Assembly (NCBI GenBank): GCA_024426085.1
Contig: CP087974.1
Location: forward strand, 2,046,001-2,110,000
Reading direction: 5' to 3'
Origin: Rhizobium sp. RCAM05350
GTDB lineage: Bacteria; Pseudomonadota; Alphaproteobacteria; Rhizobiales; Rhizobiaceae
DNA length: 64,000 bases
Positions 1 through 10,564 of the stretch are shown in pieces. How positions within the stretch are numbered: position 1 is the stretch's first letter; each line of letters begins with the position of its first letter. Below the pieces are notes generated by a model. That model had not been told where the DNA came from and made no database searches. It saw nothing but the letters and a program-made list of their open reading frames with translations. Made by a program: the position numbers and the translations under genes.

Positions 1-103
1 CTCCGAGTTCGCGCAACCACAGGGCCAGCCAGCTGCCCTTGAAGCCGGTATGGCCTGTCACCAGGACTCGTTTTCCGCGCCAGAATTCGTTTATCATTGT
101 CAT
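1..103 (-). CDS. rfbG: CDP-glucose 4,6-dehydratase, N-terminal end (partial)
   Basis: Only the first 34 residues lie in the window; the gene runs off its left edge. They contain the Rossmann start VTGHTGFKGSWLALWL, which is characteristic of CDP-glucose 4,6-dehydratases (extended SDR family, NAD-dependent removal of water from CDP-glucose to give the 4-keto-6-deoxy sugar). The ATG at 103 shares one base with the rfbF stop (TGATG), so the two are translationally coupled; an in-frame ATG at 97 is also possible. The upstream cytidylyltransferase makes its substrate, which supports the call. The product feeds dideoxyhexose or deoxysugar units into O-antigen or another surface polysaccharide. Confidence 0.85.
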   Translation of the reverse strand, partial: MTMINEFWRGKRVLVTGHTGFKGSWLALWLRELG

Positions 104-872
104 CACCAGCTCTTCCAGGGTGGGGCGCCGCTCTGCCACAGGCTTTCCAGCTGATTCTTGTCGCGCAGCGTATCCATCGGCTGCCAGAAGCCGTCATGGA
201 AATACGCCTGCAACTCGCCTTCGCTGGCCAGTCCCATCAGAGGCTCCCCTTCCCAACTTGAATGATCCGCCTCGATCCGGTCGATGACGCGGGGTGAAAG
301 CACGAAAAAGCCGCCGTTGATAAAGCCGCCTTCGCCCTCCGGTTTCTCGATGAAGCCCTGAACCTCGGTGCCTTCCAGTTGCAGCGCCATAGCGCGCCGG
401 CGGCCTGCACGGCGGTGACCGTCGCTTGCTTGCCGTGGCTCTTGTGGAAGGTGATGGTCTTGCCGATATCGACATTGCTGACGCCGTCGCCATAGGTGAA
501 GCAGAAGGCTTCCTCATCCTTGAGATAGGAAGCGACGCGCTTCAGGCGGCCGCCGGTCATCGAGTTTTCACCCGTGTCGATCAGCGTCACCCGCCAGTTT
601 TCGGCACTCTGTCGATGGAATTCGATCGAGTTCTGCGACAGGTCGAAGGTAATGTCCGACATGTGCAGGCCGTAATTGGCGAAATATTCCTTGATCACAT
701 AACCTTTGAAGCCGCAGCAGATGATGAAGTCACGCACGCCATGGGCGTAGTAGAGCTTCATGATGTGCCAGAGGATCGGTCGGCCACCGATCTCGATCAT
801 CGGCTTCGGCTTCAGATGCGTTTCTTCGGCAATGCGCGACCCGAGGCCGCCGGCGAGAATGACAGCTTTCAT
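103..872 (-). CDS. rfbF: Glucose-1-phosphate cytidylyltransferase (frameshifted near 390)
   Basis: Makes CDP-glucose from glucose-1-phosphate and CTP, the entry to CDP-deoxysugars. The N-terminal part (from ATG 872, with a GGAGGGG ribosome site) has the nucleotide-binding loop [11 protein letters not shown] (residues 8-18), KPMIEIGG and the metal-binding FTYGDGV. The reading frame breaks close to 385-400 after ATVTAVQ and continues in another frame with [16 protein letters not shown] and [13 protein letters not shown], both typical of RfbF. The combined length, about 257 codons, matches the family. Both halves are fully conserved, so the break is more likely a sequencing indel than a mutation. 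It overlaps the rfbG start by one base. Confidence 0.88.
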
Positions 873-1181
873 CCGCCCCTCCGGTTAGACGCAAAGACGA
901 TCACCGGCGGTACCGGCGATGGCTTGGCGAGAGGAAGCAGAATTGCGGCTGGCCAGCGATTGAGCGCGACTGGAGCCGCGCGCCGCCCCGGACTGCAGAG
1001 CCTCAGGCCTTGCGGTCATACGGTTTTTAAGGCGCGAAAACTCCATCATGCTCCGGGTCCAGTCAGTCTATTCTGACCGCTACCCTAAAGCGTGAAACTG
1101 TCGTCAAACTGGAGAGGTCGCAGGGGCAAACCCGGCCGCCTGCCCGGCGTCGGGCCGAACAGGCGCAAAAAAACAGGAATA
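873..1181. other. Intergenic gap, no gene seen
   Basis: About 310 bases between the rfbF start and the galE stop, both on the minus strand. I see no plausible coding frame, no RNA gene and no clear hairpin. It probably holds the rfbF promoter, but no -35/-10 pair stands out. Confidence 0.5.
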
Positions 1182-2176
1182 TCAGAAGGAATTCTTCCGC
1201 ATCAGGTGCAGTTCCCAATCCAGCGCACTGCGGATGATGCCATTCAGATCGTCATATTGCGGTACCCATCCAAGCTCCTGCTTGGCAAGTGACGGGTTGG
1301 CGACGATCATCGCAGGGTCTCCCGCGCGACGCTCCGAGAATGTCACGGGGAAGTCCGCTCCATGTACCTTGCGCACCGCATCGAGCACTTCGAGCACGGA
1401 GAACCCATGTCCATAACCGCAATTTGCCGCCAGCGAACCGCCGCCGGCACGCATCCGCTGCAACGCCTTCAGATGGGCCTGAACCAGGTCCCAGACATGG
1501 ATATAGTCGCGCACGCAGGTTCCATCCGGCGTCGGATAATCCGTGCCGAACACACTCATCGACTGGCGCTTGCCGAGCGCGGTGGCACAGGCAACCTTGA
1601 TCAGATGCGTTGCCGTTGCCGTCGATTGGCCACTGCGCCCCTTCGGATCGGCGCCGGCGACGTTGAAATAGCGTAGCGCCGTATAATTGAAGGCATGCGC
1701 ATTGGCGGTATCGCGCAACATGATCTCGGTCATCAGCTTCGACGAGCCGTAAGGTGATTCCCGGCTTGAGGTTGACGCTCTCCGTCACCGGCTCCAGCAC
1801 GTCCGGCGTGCCGTAAACGGCTGCCGTCGAGGAAAACACGAAATAGGGGATACCCGCTTCGACAGCGCTGGCGATCAGGCTGCGCTGATTTAACCGTGTT
1901 GTTTTCATAATAGCCGAGCGGATCGGCCACCGATTCCGGCACGACGATCGAACCGGCGAAATGGATGATGGAATCGATGTCGTTATCGGCAAAGATCTGC
2001 TGCATCAGCGCAGTGTCGGCAATATCGCCTTCATAGAAACGCGCTTCAGGTGCGATCGCCCAGCGGAAACCGGTCGAGAGACGATCGATGACGACGACCT
2101 GCTCGCCAGCATCGAGCAATGCCCAGACCATGTGGCTGCCGATATAACCGCCGCCGCCCGTTACCAATACCGCCAT
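1182..2176 (-). CDS. galE: UDP-glucose 4-epimerase (two frameshifts)
   Basis: Interconverts UDP-glucose and UDP-galactose for exopolysaccharide and LPS. It starts at ATG 2176 behind AGGAGC. The NAD-binding VTGGGGYIGSH is at residues 5-15, followed by IIHFAGSIVVPES and NNT. The frame breaks near 1890, continues with YFVFSSTAAVYG (catalytic Ser/Thr region), and breaks again near 1755, where PYGSSKLMTEIM supplies the Y-x3-K pair. Then come ALRYFNVAGADP and GTCVRDYIHVWDL, both GalE signatures. The total of about 331 codons is normal for GalE. All catalytic elements are present, so the gene is probably intact in the organism. Substrate specificity beyond UDP-Glc/Gal is not visible. Confidence 0.9.
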
Positions 2177-2270
2177 TATTTGCTCCTGCTCTGTCCAAAG
2201 TGAGCGGGATAAAACCCGTTCGGCGCGCGTTTCACAAGTTTTTTTGCAGTGCCGAATGGCCAAAATTGGA

Positions 2271-3432
2271 TCACAGCGTCGCGATATAGCCCGCCAAACG
2301 TTCGGCCGCGGTGGCAATCTGCTTGGGATCGCGCAGGAAACAGGCACGCATGAACAGCGATCCCCCCTCGCCGAAGGCAGTTCCCGGCGCCAGGCCGACC
2401 CCGGTCTTGTCGACGATATCGAGCGCTGCGCCGCCGCATCGGTCACGCCATCGATCTTCAGAAAGGCATAGATCGCACCGTCCGGCTTGAGCGTCTGCAC
2501 CCTGTTGGTGGCGATCAGCGCGTCGCAGAGCAGATCGCGCGAACGGGTCGCCTTGGCGACATTTTCCGCAACAAACGCATCGCCCTGATCAAGCGCCACC
2601 ACCGCCCCCGCCTGGATGAACTGCGCCACGCCGGAGGTCGAATACTGAATGAGATTTTCCAGCACCTGTCCGATTGCCGGCGGCGCCACGATCCAGCCGG
2701 CGCGCCAGCCAGTCATCGACCAGTTCTTGGAGAAGGAATTGACGAACAGGATGCGCTCGTCCTCCTCCATCACGTCGAGGAAGGAGGGAGCGCGCGTCGT
2801 TGTAAGAATAGAGCGCATAGATTTCATCGGCCATGATCCACAGGCCGTGTTTGCGCCAGCGCCAGAATGGCTTTCAGGTCGTCACGCGTGGCCGTCCAGC
2901 CGGTGGGGTTGGAAGGCGTGTTGACGAACAGTGCCCGTGTCTTTTCCGTGATCGCCGCTTCCAGCCTGCCGATGTCGAGTTGCCATTTCCCGTCTTCGAA
3001 GCTGAGCGGCACGGCGACTGCGCGTACGCCGGACAGTTCGGCACTGGCGGCAAAGTTCGGCCAGGCCGGGGTCAGAAACACCATTTCGTCGCCCGGCGAG
3101 GTCAGAGCCTCGATGGCAAGCTTGATTGACTGCATGCCGGAGCCGGTCACGTAGAAATTATCCGGCGACAGGGTTTTGGCGAAATGCCGCTGGTAATAGC
3201 GCGACAGCGCCTCGCGCAAAGCAGGGATGCCGCGCTGCCAAGTGTAAAAGGTCTCGCCGGCTTTCAGCGAATCCTGCGCTGCCTGCGAGATGAAATCCGG
3301 TGTCGGCAAGTCCCCCTCGCCGACCCAGAGCGGGATCAGCCCCTCGCGCCCGCGTGCATAATTGACCAGTTCGACTATGCCGCTTTCCGGTGCGGAAAGC
3401 GATCGGGGGCTGAGGCTGGCAAGAATGGTCAT
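2271..3432 (-). CDS. PLP-dependent class I/II aminotransferase (frameshifted)
   Basis: Fold-type I aminotransferase of about 387 codons starting at ATG 3432 behind AGGAG. The N-terminal half carries GLIPLWVGEGDLPTPDFI, YVTGSGMQ and FVNTPSNPTGW (the NPTG turn). Frame breaks lie near 2835, 2790 and 2430. The middle part has MADEIYALY and FVNSFSKNWSMTGWRAGW; the lysine of SFSK (about residue 235) is the PLP Schiff-base residue, followed by the phosphate-binding Arg. After the last break the end reads RLAGYIATL and stops at 2271. The amino acid substrate cannot be told from sequence; aspartate- or aromatic-type aminotransferases are the nearest families. It lies 94 bp upstream of galE on the same strand. 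Confidence 0.85.
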
Positions 3433-3549
3433 CGGCGGGCTCCTGTTGGCCCGCCGCTTCTAGCTGCTTTCCACATCACGATCACGCGATATTCGGTGAC
3501 GGATTTATCGATTCTGGTGATGTGTTCCGCCAGGATCCCGAAACGCGCC

Positions 3550-3976
3550 CTATGCTCGTTGCGTTTTCAAAAGGTCGCGGATTTCGGTCAGGAGCTGGAC
3601 ATCCACCGGCGGCGGTGCTGCAGGCTCTTCGTTTTTCTGCTTTTCCAGCGTGGCACGCATGTTGTTGACCCCTTTGACCAGCAGGAAAATGATCCAGGCG
3701 AGGATCAGGAAGTTCAACACCACGGTGAGGAAGTTGCCATAGGCAAAGACAGCGCCCTGCTCGCGCTGCGGCCAGCGATGTTGCGGTGACTGTGCTGGAG
3801 AGCGGAATGAAGAAATTGGAGAAGTCGATGCTTCCAATGATGGCGCCAACGATCGGCATGATAATGTCGTTGACCAGCGAATTGACGATCAGCGTGAACG
3901 CGCCGCCAATGATAATACCGACCGCAAGGTCCATGACATTGCCGCGGGCGATAAACGCCTTGAATTCATTTATCAT
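3550..3976 (-). CDS. mscL: Large-conductance mechanosensitive channel MscL (one frameshift)
   Basis: Homopentameric inner-membrane channel that opens under hypo-osmotic shock. From ATG 3976 the N-terminus reads [20 protein letters not shown] followed by the pore-lining TM1 ([21 protein letters not shown]), very typical of MscL. The frame breaks near 3775, inside the periplasmic loop, and resumes with [26 protein letters not shown] (TM2) and a charged C-terminal helix that includes [12 protein letters not shown]. The combined 142 codons match the family length of about 140. A ribosome site (GGAGAG) precedes the start. Confidence 0.92.
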
Positions 3977-4217
3977 TACTCTCTCCTTGTCTAAGACCGG
4001 AAACCAGCCGCGTCTGCCTGTCCTTACGCAGCCGGGGGCAGGCTGGATGCTAACCGAAATCGAAATCATGTAAATCAGCGCGATCGAAAATAGCGCGGTA
4101 TCCCCCTAACACGGTGCAACGGAGAAAGAGCCATCGTTTCTTTGACTTAAGGCTTAGGCTCGGCCGATTTTCTTCCCGCTCGTCTTGTCCTATGCTCCAT
4201 GGGCAGAAGGAGGAGAC

Positions 4218-7200
4218 ATGCTCTCTGGCTCGATCATTTTCGCCGTCGCCTTCGCCTACCTGCTGCTGCTGTTTGCGGTGGCAAGCTATGGCGATAGCAA
4301 GGCGCGGAAAGCCGCTCCTGCCGGAAAGGGCAGGCCGCTGGTCTATGCCTTGAGCCTGGCGATCTATTGCACCTCCTGGACCTATTTTGGCGGCGTCGGC
4401 CTTGCGGCTGAACGGGGGCTTGAGTTCACCGGCATCTATATCGGCCCGATCCTGATGTTCACGCTGGGCCTGCCGGTGATCCGCCGCATCATCGCGCTCG
4501 CCAAAGCCGAAAAACTGACCTCGGTTGCCGATTTTATCGCCGCGCTATGGCAAGAACCCGATGGTCGCAGCCATCGTCGCGCTGATCTCGCTGATCGGCG
4601 CCATCCCCTATATCGCGTTGCAGCTCAAGGCCGTATCGAGTTCGGTGTCGGCGATGGTCGATACCAGTGGCTACGGCATCGGCTCCGGACAGGATTTCAT
4701 CGACCTGCCGCTGCTGGTGACCCTCTTCCTTGCCTGTTTCGCCATCGTTTTCGGCACGCGCCACACAGATGCGACGGAGCATCAGGACGGACTGATCCTG
4801 GCGATCGCGATGGAATCCGTGGTCAAGCTGCTGGCACTGGTCACGGCCGGTCTCTACGTGGTGTTCTTCCTGTTCGACGGCCCGAGCGATCTTTGGGCCA
4901 AGGCACTTGCCAACCAACAGGTGATGACGGCGCTGCACTACCAGACGCCGCTGCCCGCTGGATCTTGCTGGTGGTTCTCTCCGCTTTCGCCATCATCATG
5001 CTACCCCGGCAATTCCATGTCACGGTGGTCGAAAACCGCACAGAGAAGGACCTGCGCACCGCCGGCATCCTGTTCCCGATCTATCTCGTCGCCATCAACC
5101 TGTTCGTGCTGCCCGTCGCGATCGCCGGCGTGCTGACCTTTGCCGGCAGCGGTGATGCCGATCTCTACCTGCTGACATTGCCGCTTGCCGCCGATATGCC
5201 GGTGCTGACCATGGTCACCTTCATCGGCGGCTTTTCCGCAGCAACCGCCATGGTCATCGTCGCGTCGGTCGCTGTCGATCATGATTTCCAACGATATCAT
5301 CATGCCGGTTTTCCTCAGGCGTAACCTGATGGGTCGCGGCGGCTCGCAGGATGTTGCCGGTACATTGCTCAATGTCCGGCGCACGGCGATATTCGTGGTC
5401 CTGCTGCTCGGCTATGCCTATTATCGCTCCGCCGACATGAGTGCCGGCCTTGCCTCACTTGGCCTTCTCGCCTTTGCCGCCATTTCGCAGATGGCGCCCG
5501 CCTTGTTCGGCGGCCTCGTCTGGCGGCAGGCAAACGCCCGCGGCGCCATCGCCGGCATGACGCTCGGCTTTATCGTCTGGGCCTATCTCCTGTTCCTGCC
5601 GAGCCTTGGCGGACCGGACAATTCGCATGTTGCCGCGACCGTGCTCGGCTTTCTTTTCCCCTTCACCACCGTCTTTTCCGGCCCGGCCGCCGATCCGCTG
5701 GTCAATGCCTCGGCGCTCAGTCTGCTGGTGAATGTCGTTGCCTATGTCGTCGGCTCGCTGACCCGGGCGCCAAAGCCGCTGGAGCGGCTGCAGGCCGGCG
5801 TGTTCATCCGCCGCAAGTCGCGCACGGAAAAAGCCTTTCGCGGCCGCAAGACCAAGATCACGGTGCTCGATCTGAAGACCACGATTGCCCGCTATCTCGG
5901 CCAGGAACGGATGCAACGGTCCTTCCAGACCTATGAACGCCAGTCGGGCCGCTGGCTGGAAGATCATCTGCCGGCCGATATGGGGCTCATCCATTTCTCC
6001 GAACAGCTGCTCGGCAGCGCCATCGGCTCGTCCTCGGCGCGCCTCGTATTGTCGCTGGTGCTGCAGCGGCTGGACGACACATCCTCAGACACTGCCTGGC
6101 TTCTCGACCAGGCGTCAGAAGCGCTGCAATACAATCAGGACATGCTGCAGACGGCGCTGTCGCAGATGGACCAAGGCATTGCCGTCTTCGACAGCTCCAA
6201 CAACCTGATCATCTGGAACCGCCGGTTCCGCCAGCTGCTCGACCTGCCGGAAACGGCCGGACAGGTCGGCTTCCCGCTGGCGGATATCGTCTCGATGCTC
6301 ACCCAGCGTGGCGATATTCGCAGAGAGGACGGAAAGCGGCTGATTGCCAACTTCCTGACGCTCGACAAGCCCTTCCTGCTCGAACTTTCCGGCGGCGCAC
6401 GCATTATCGAGGTGCGCACCAATGCCATGCCCGACAAGGGCATCGTCACCACCTATACCGACATCACCCAGCGCGTCGCGGCCGACATGGCGCTGAAACA
6501 GGCGAACGAGACGCTGGAGTTACGCGTTGCCGAGCGCACCGGCGAACTCACGCGCGTCAACAAGGAAGTGGCCGAGGCCCGTGCCGCCGCCGAAGAGGCC
6601 AATATCGGCAAGACACGCTTCTTCGCCGCCGCCGGCCACGATATCCTGCAGCCGCTCAACGCCGCGCGCCTCTATTCGTCCTCGCTGGTTGAGCGTCTCG
6701 GGGAATCTGAAAACAGCATGCTGGTTCAGAATATCGATTCGTCGCTAGAATCGGTCGAAACCATTCTCGGCGCCGTGCTCGATATTTCCCGGCTCGACAC
6801 GGGCGCAATGAAGCCGCGCCTGCAATCCGTGCCGCTCAACGACCTGCTGCGGCGTATCGAGACCGATTTCGCGCCAGTCGCCCGCGCCGCAAACCTCAAG
6901 TTCACCGTCATGCCGACCTCGCTGACGGTGCGCACTGACCCCAATTTGCTACGCCGGCTTGTGCAGAACCTTGTCTCCAACGCGATCAAATACACGCTGA
7001 CCGGCAAGGTCCTGGTCGGTGTCCGGCGCGAAGGCGGTGATGCCGTGATCCAGGTGCTTGATTCCGGCATCGGCATACCGGCGTCCAAGTTCCGCACCGT
7101 CTTCAAGGAGTTCGCCCGTCTCGACGAAGGCGCCAAGACCGCCGCCGGTCTCGGGCTCGGGCTGTCGATCGTCGACCGCATCTCCCGCGTTCTCAACCAC

Positions 7201-7713
7201 AGCGTCGACCTGCAATCCAAACCCGGCAAGGGCACGCGCTTCCGCGTCCGCATGCCGATCGACAGCACGGCTGCCAGCAGCACTAAGGTCACCCCATCGG
7301 AGCCCATTCGCACCGCCGAACCGCTGCATGGTCTGCGCGTTCTGTGCATCGACAACGAACCTCTGATCCTGGAAGGCATGAAACTGCTGTTGGAGGGTTG
7401 GGGCTGCAGCGTATCGACCACTCCATCCTTCGACGTCTGGCAGCAAGGCCTGACCGCCCATGACCTGCGCCCCGACGCGATCATCGCCGACTACCACCTG
7501 GACAACGGCACCGGTATCGACATGATCCGCGCCATCCGGCTCTATTTCGGCTCCGATATCCCGTCGCTGCTGGTCACGGCCGACCGCTCCCCCGAAGTGC
7601 GCGCGAGCGCCGAGCGGGACGGTATCACCTTGCAAAACAAACCCGTCCGCCCAGCCTCGATGCGGGCCTGGCTGACGCAGTTGTCGGTATCGATGAAGGC
7701 GGCTGCGGAGTAG
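4218..7713 (+). CDS. Sodium/solute symporter-like hybrid sensor kinase with receiver (three frameshifts)
   Basis: A protein of about 1165 codons starting at ATG 4218 behind AGGAGGAG. Residues 1-550 form a multi-pass Na+/solute symporter (SSS) module (YALSLAIYCTSWTYFGGVG, TSVADFIAALW, VFGTRHTDATEHQDG). A PAS-like segment follows at about 640 (MDQGIAVFDSSNNLIIWN), then a coiled-coil linker, the histidine box FAAAGHDILQPLNAARL (about 806), N box NLVSNAIKYT (about 917), G boxes DSGIGIP and GLGLGLSI, and a C-terminal receiver with acceptor Asp in IIADYHLD (about 1090) and conserved Lys in NKPVRP. This is the architecture of CbrA/ErcS-type sensors. Frames break near 4545, 4960 and 5275. The convergent LuxR regulator downstream is its likely partner. 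The ligand is unknown. Confidence 0.88.
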
Positions 7714-7748
7714 TTGGGTTTGTGTTGAGAGATGGAGAGCTTCAGCTG

Positions 7749-7780
7749 CCGTCATCCTCACCTTGTAACGAGGATGACGG
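7749..7780. terminator. Bidirectional hairpin between convergent genes
   Basis: A perfect 11-bp inverted repeat (CCGTCATCCTC / GAGGATGACGG) with a 10-nt loop, placed 35 bp after the kinase stop and 50 bp after the stop of the opposing LuxR gene. There is no long T tract, so it may work as a symmetrical terminator or an mRNA-stabilising hairpin. Confidence 0.6.
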
Positions 7781-7829
7781 AGGAGAGTTTCCCTTCCTCA
7801 ATAAATGACGGCGACCGCTCGACGCTATC

Positions 7830-8477
7830 TCAAGCCGCCACAGCCGAAATCTTGCTGAGCTGAATGACCGCCTGCGTCCGGCTGTCAACATTGAGCTTGA
7901 GCAGTATGGCCGAGACGTGTGCCTTGATGGTCGCCTCGGAGACGCCGAGTTCGTAGGCGATCTGCTTGTTGAGCAGGCCTTCGGCGAGCATGCCGAGCAC
8001 GCGGGACTGCTGCGGGGTGAGCGTCTGCAGCCGATGCAGCAAAGCCGCCACTTCCGGTTCGTGCTCCATGCCGCGCTGGAAGCCCGGCGGGGTGAAGATG
8101 TCGCCGGCCATCACCGTATCGATCCCCTGGCGGATTTCATCGATGCCGGCGGATTTGGACAGGAAACCGCAGGCGCCGAGTTCGAGCGCCCGCTGGATGG
8201 TTGCCGGATCGTCATGGGCAGAGACGATCATCACCGGCAGGCTCTGAAATTCAGCCCGTAGCGCAATCAGGCCCGAAAGCCCGCTGACACCAGGCATGGT
8301 CAGATCCAGCAGCATCAAATCGACCGACGCGTTGTCGATCGCCGCCTGCCGCGCCGAGGTGAAATCGCCGGCTTCGATGATCGCCGGGTTGCCTGGCATG
8401 CCGCCCAAGGCTTGGCGCATGGCACCGCGAAACAGCGGGTGGTCGTCCGCAATGATGATGGTCAATCCTGACGTCAT
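7830..8477 (-). CDS. LuxR/NarL-family two-component response regulator
   Basis: 215 residues, intact. The N-terminal receiver begins TIIIADDHPLFR with the acidic pair DD, the phospho-acceptor Asp in LMLLDLTMPG (about residue 55), Thr/Ser switch in VSAHDD and Lys in FLSKSAG. The C-terminal LuxR helix-turn-helix spans about 150-200 (LTPQQSRVLGMLAEGLLNKQIA followed by VSEATIKAHVSAI). I chose ATG 8477 because a strong GGGAGG lies just upstream; an ATG at 8534 has no such site. It faces the symporter-kinase gene and probably receives phosphate from it. Orthologous pairs in other proteobacteria control carbon or alcohol use, but the target genes here are not known. Confidence 0.9.
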   Translation of the reverse strand: MTSGLTIIIADDHPLFRGAMRQALGGMPGNPAIIEAGDFTSARQAAIDNASVDLMLLDLTMPGVSGLSGLIALRAEFQSLPVMIVSAHDDPATIQRALELGACGFLSKSAGIDEIRQGIDTVMAGDIFTPPGFQRGMEHEPEVAALLHRLQTLTPQQSRVLGMLAEGLLNKQIAYELGVSEATIKAHVSAILLKLNVDSRTQAVIQLSKISAVAA

Positions 8478-8561
8478 GACGCTCCCTCCCAAGAGCATGG
8501 CCCGAAAGCCCGTCACGGCGGAAAAATCCTCCAATTTTCCCGCTGTGCTGTCCAGATCCGG

Positions 8562-8999
8562 TCAGGTTTTCTGAGGCACATCCTCCGTCTTGTCAGACGG
8601 CGGCTTTTCCTCGCTTTCCAGATCTTTCACAATTCCCATGAAACTGCGCATCATTCTTTCCATAACGCTCATCGTCTGGTCAATCTCTTCCTTTGTCGGA
8701 AGCCGTGGTTTGACGCCCAGAGGGCCTTCCAACGCAGCCTTTTCCAAGGTTTCGACACGCTTGGTCAGCAAATCAAGTTCGAGTTCGAAGGCGGTGCGCT
8801 CGTCAGCCGCCATCCGGCAAACCATCTCGCCGCTCTTTTCCTGGCACAACGAAACCTCGCCGGTCTGCGTGTCTAGCCGCGCGACGCCGCTATCGGTCTT
8901 CTGCATGGCGTAGCGCCCGGGCGCCGGTTCCTGTGCTAGAGCGGCAAACGCCACGAGCATGCCGCCAAGGGTTACGACCGGCATCAGCATTCTGTTCAT
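8562..8999 (-). CDS. Secreted hypothetical protein with coiled-coil segment
   Basis: 145 residues from ATG 8997-8999, preceded by AAGGAG. The first 22 residues form a signal peptide (MNRMLMPVVTLGGMLVAFAALA, written here only as a hydrophobic run ending Ala-Leu-Ala before Gln), so the protein is periplasmic. The mature part has two Cys (LCQEKSGEMVCRM), then a heptad-like stretch ELELDLLTKRVETLEKAA and an acidic/lysine-rich tail. It resembles small conserved rhizobial exported proteins of unknown role; I do not recognise a named family. It is separate from the LuxR gene (84 bp) and divergent from the DUF952 gene. Confidence 0.7.
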   Translation of the reverse strand: MNRMLMPVVTLGGMLVAFAALAQEPAPGRYAMQKTDSGVARLDTQTGEVSLCQEKSGEMVCRMAADERTAFELELDLLTKRVETLEKAALEGPLGVKPRLPTKEEIDQTMSVMERMMRSFMGIVKDLESEEKPPSDKTEDVPQKT

Positions 9000-9011
9000 A
9001 ACATTCTCCTT

Positions 9012-9046
9012 GATCGCCAAAAATCCGGGGATCGCCAAAAATCCGG
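9012..9046. repeat. Tandem 18-bp direct repeat in a divergent promoter region
   Basis: GATCGCCAAAAATCCGG occurs twice, at 9012-9028 and 9030-9046, 12 bp upstream of the start of the secreted protein gene and 87 bp upstream of the DUF952 gene. It could be a duplicated regulator site or simple replication slippage. Confidence 0.6.
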
Positions 9047-9132
9047 ACCCAGCCCCGCTTGCCGGTGGACATTCGCAGAAGATTGCGGCAATCCCGCAAA
9101 GGAGATCGTCCACGCTTTCAGGAAACGGCGGC

Positions 9133-9478
9133 ATGCGCAGCATTATCTACAAAATCGTTCCGGCAACTCTATGGCAGGATGCGCGCGACAGCGGAGAATT
9201 CAAGGGCGCAGCGATCGATCTGACCGACGGTTTCATCCATTTTTCGACCGCCGAGCAGGCAAAGGAAACCGCCGCGCGCCATTTTGCCGGACAGGACGGC
9301 CTGCTGCTCGTCGCCGTCGATGGCGACAAGCTCGGGCAAGCGCTGGTTTACGAGACCTCGCGGCGGCGCATTGTTTCCGCATCTCTACGCCCCCTTGTCG
9401 CTGACGGCCGTGCTTTGGGAAAAGCCGTTGCCGCTCGACGCCGATGGCAACCATATCTTCCCGGAGCTTGACCAATGA
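9133..9478 (+). CDS. DUF952 domain protein (one frameshift)
   Basis: About 115 residues from ATG 9133. It begins [17 protein letters not shown] and has the DUF952 core [19 protein letters not shown] and [12 protein letters not shown]. The frame breaks near 9365 and continues with [19 protein letters not shown] to HIFPELDQ, which is the conserved DUF952 C-terminus. The molecular function of DUF952 is not known. The stop overlaps the pyrD start as ATGA (9475-9478), so the two genes are coupled; this DUF952-pyrD order is common in rhizobia. Confidence 0.85.
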
Positions 9479-10564
9479 TCGACGTCTTCCAGTCGCTGGC
9501 CCGCCGCGGCCTTTTCCTGCTTGATCCTGAGGCTGCCCACGGCCTGTCGATCAAGGGGCTGAAAACGGGGCTCGTTCCCACCTGCGCCGCCCCCGCCGAT
9601 CAGCGCCTGGCCCAGACCGTCGCCGGCCTTACCTTCGCCAATCCCATCGGCCTTGCTGCCGGCTATGACAAGAATGCCGAGGTACCGGAAGCACTGCTGC
9701 GGCTCGGTTTCGGTTTCACCTGAAATCGGCACCGTGACACCCAAGCCGCAGACCGGCAATGACAAGCCACGTATCTTCCGGCTGGTCGAGGACGAGGCGG
9801 TGATCAACCGCCTCGGCTTCAACAACGAAGGGCATCAGGCGGCCCTGCAGCGCCTGAAATCCTGCGCACGTTCCACGATGATCGGCGTCAATATCGGTGC
9901 CAACAAGGACAGCGCCGACCGTATCGCCGATTACGTCAGCGGCATCCACGCGTTCTACGGCGTCGCCCGCTATTTCACCGCCAATATCTCCTCGCCGAAC
10001 ACGCCGGGCCTGCGCGACCTGCAGGCACGCGAAAGCCTTGCGGCCCTTCTCTCCGCCGTTTTTGCCGCCCGCGATGACGAAGCCGCGAAGGCCGGCATCC
10101 GCGTGCCGGTGTTCCTGAAGATCGCGCCGGACCTGACTGAAGAGGGCATGGACGATATCGCTGCCGTCGCGCTGGAGCAAAGCCTTGACGGCCTGATCGT
10201 CTCCAACACGACGCTGTCGCGCGATGGTCTCCACGACCAGCAGCAGGCCAGGGAGAGCGGCGGCCTTTCCGGCAAGCCGCTGTTTGAAAAATCCACCATC
10301 GTGCTGGCCAAGATGCGCAAGCGCGTCGGCCCTGACCTGCCGATCATTGGCGTCGGCGGCGTCTCATCGGCCGCCACTGCGGCGGAAAAGACCCGTGCCG
10401 GCGCCAATCTCGTCCAGCTCTATTCCTGCATGGTCTACGAAGGTCCCTCGCTGCCGGGTAAGATCGTCCGCGGCCTGTCTGCGCTCTGCGACCGCGAAAA
10501 GCTGACGTCGATCAGCGAAATCCGCGACAGCCGAACAAACTACTGGGCAGGCAAAAACGCCTGA
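9475..10564 (+). CDS. pyrD: Dihydroorotate dehydrogenase (quinone), class 2 (one frameshift)
   Basis: Fourth step of UMP synthesis, oxidising dihydroorotate with a membrane quinone. It starts at ATG 9475, inside the DUF952 stop. Residues 1-82 include the class 2 membrane-associated helices and [21 protein letters not shown]. At 9721 one extra T turns ACC GAA into ACC TGA; removing it restores [15 protein letters not shown]. After that come [25 protein letters not shown] (catalytic region), [17 protein letters not shown] and IGVGGV with [12 protein letters not shown]. About 362 codons, as expected. It ends 25 bp inside the convergent MATE gene. Confidence 0.94.
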
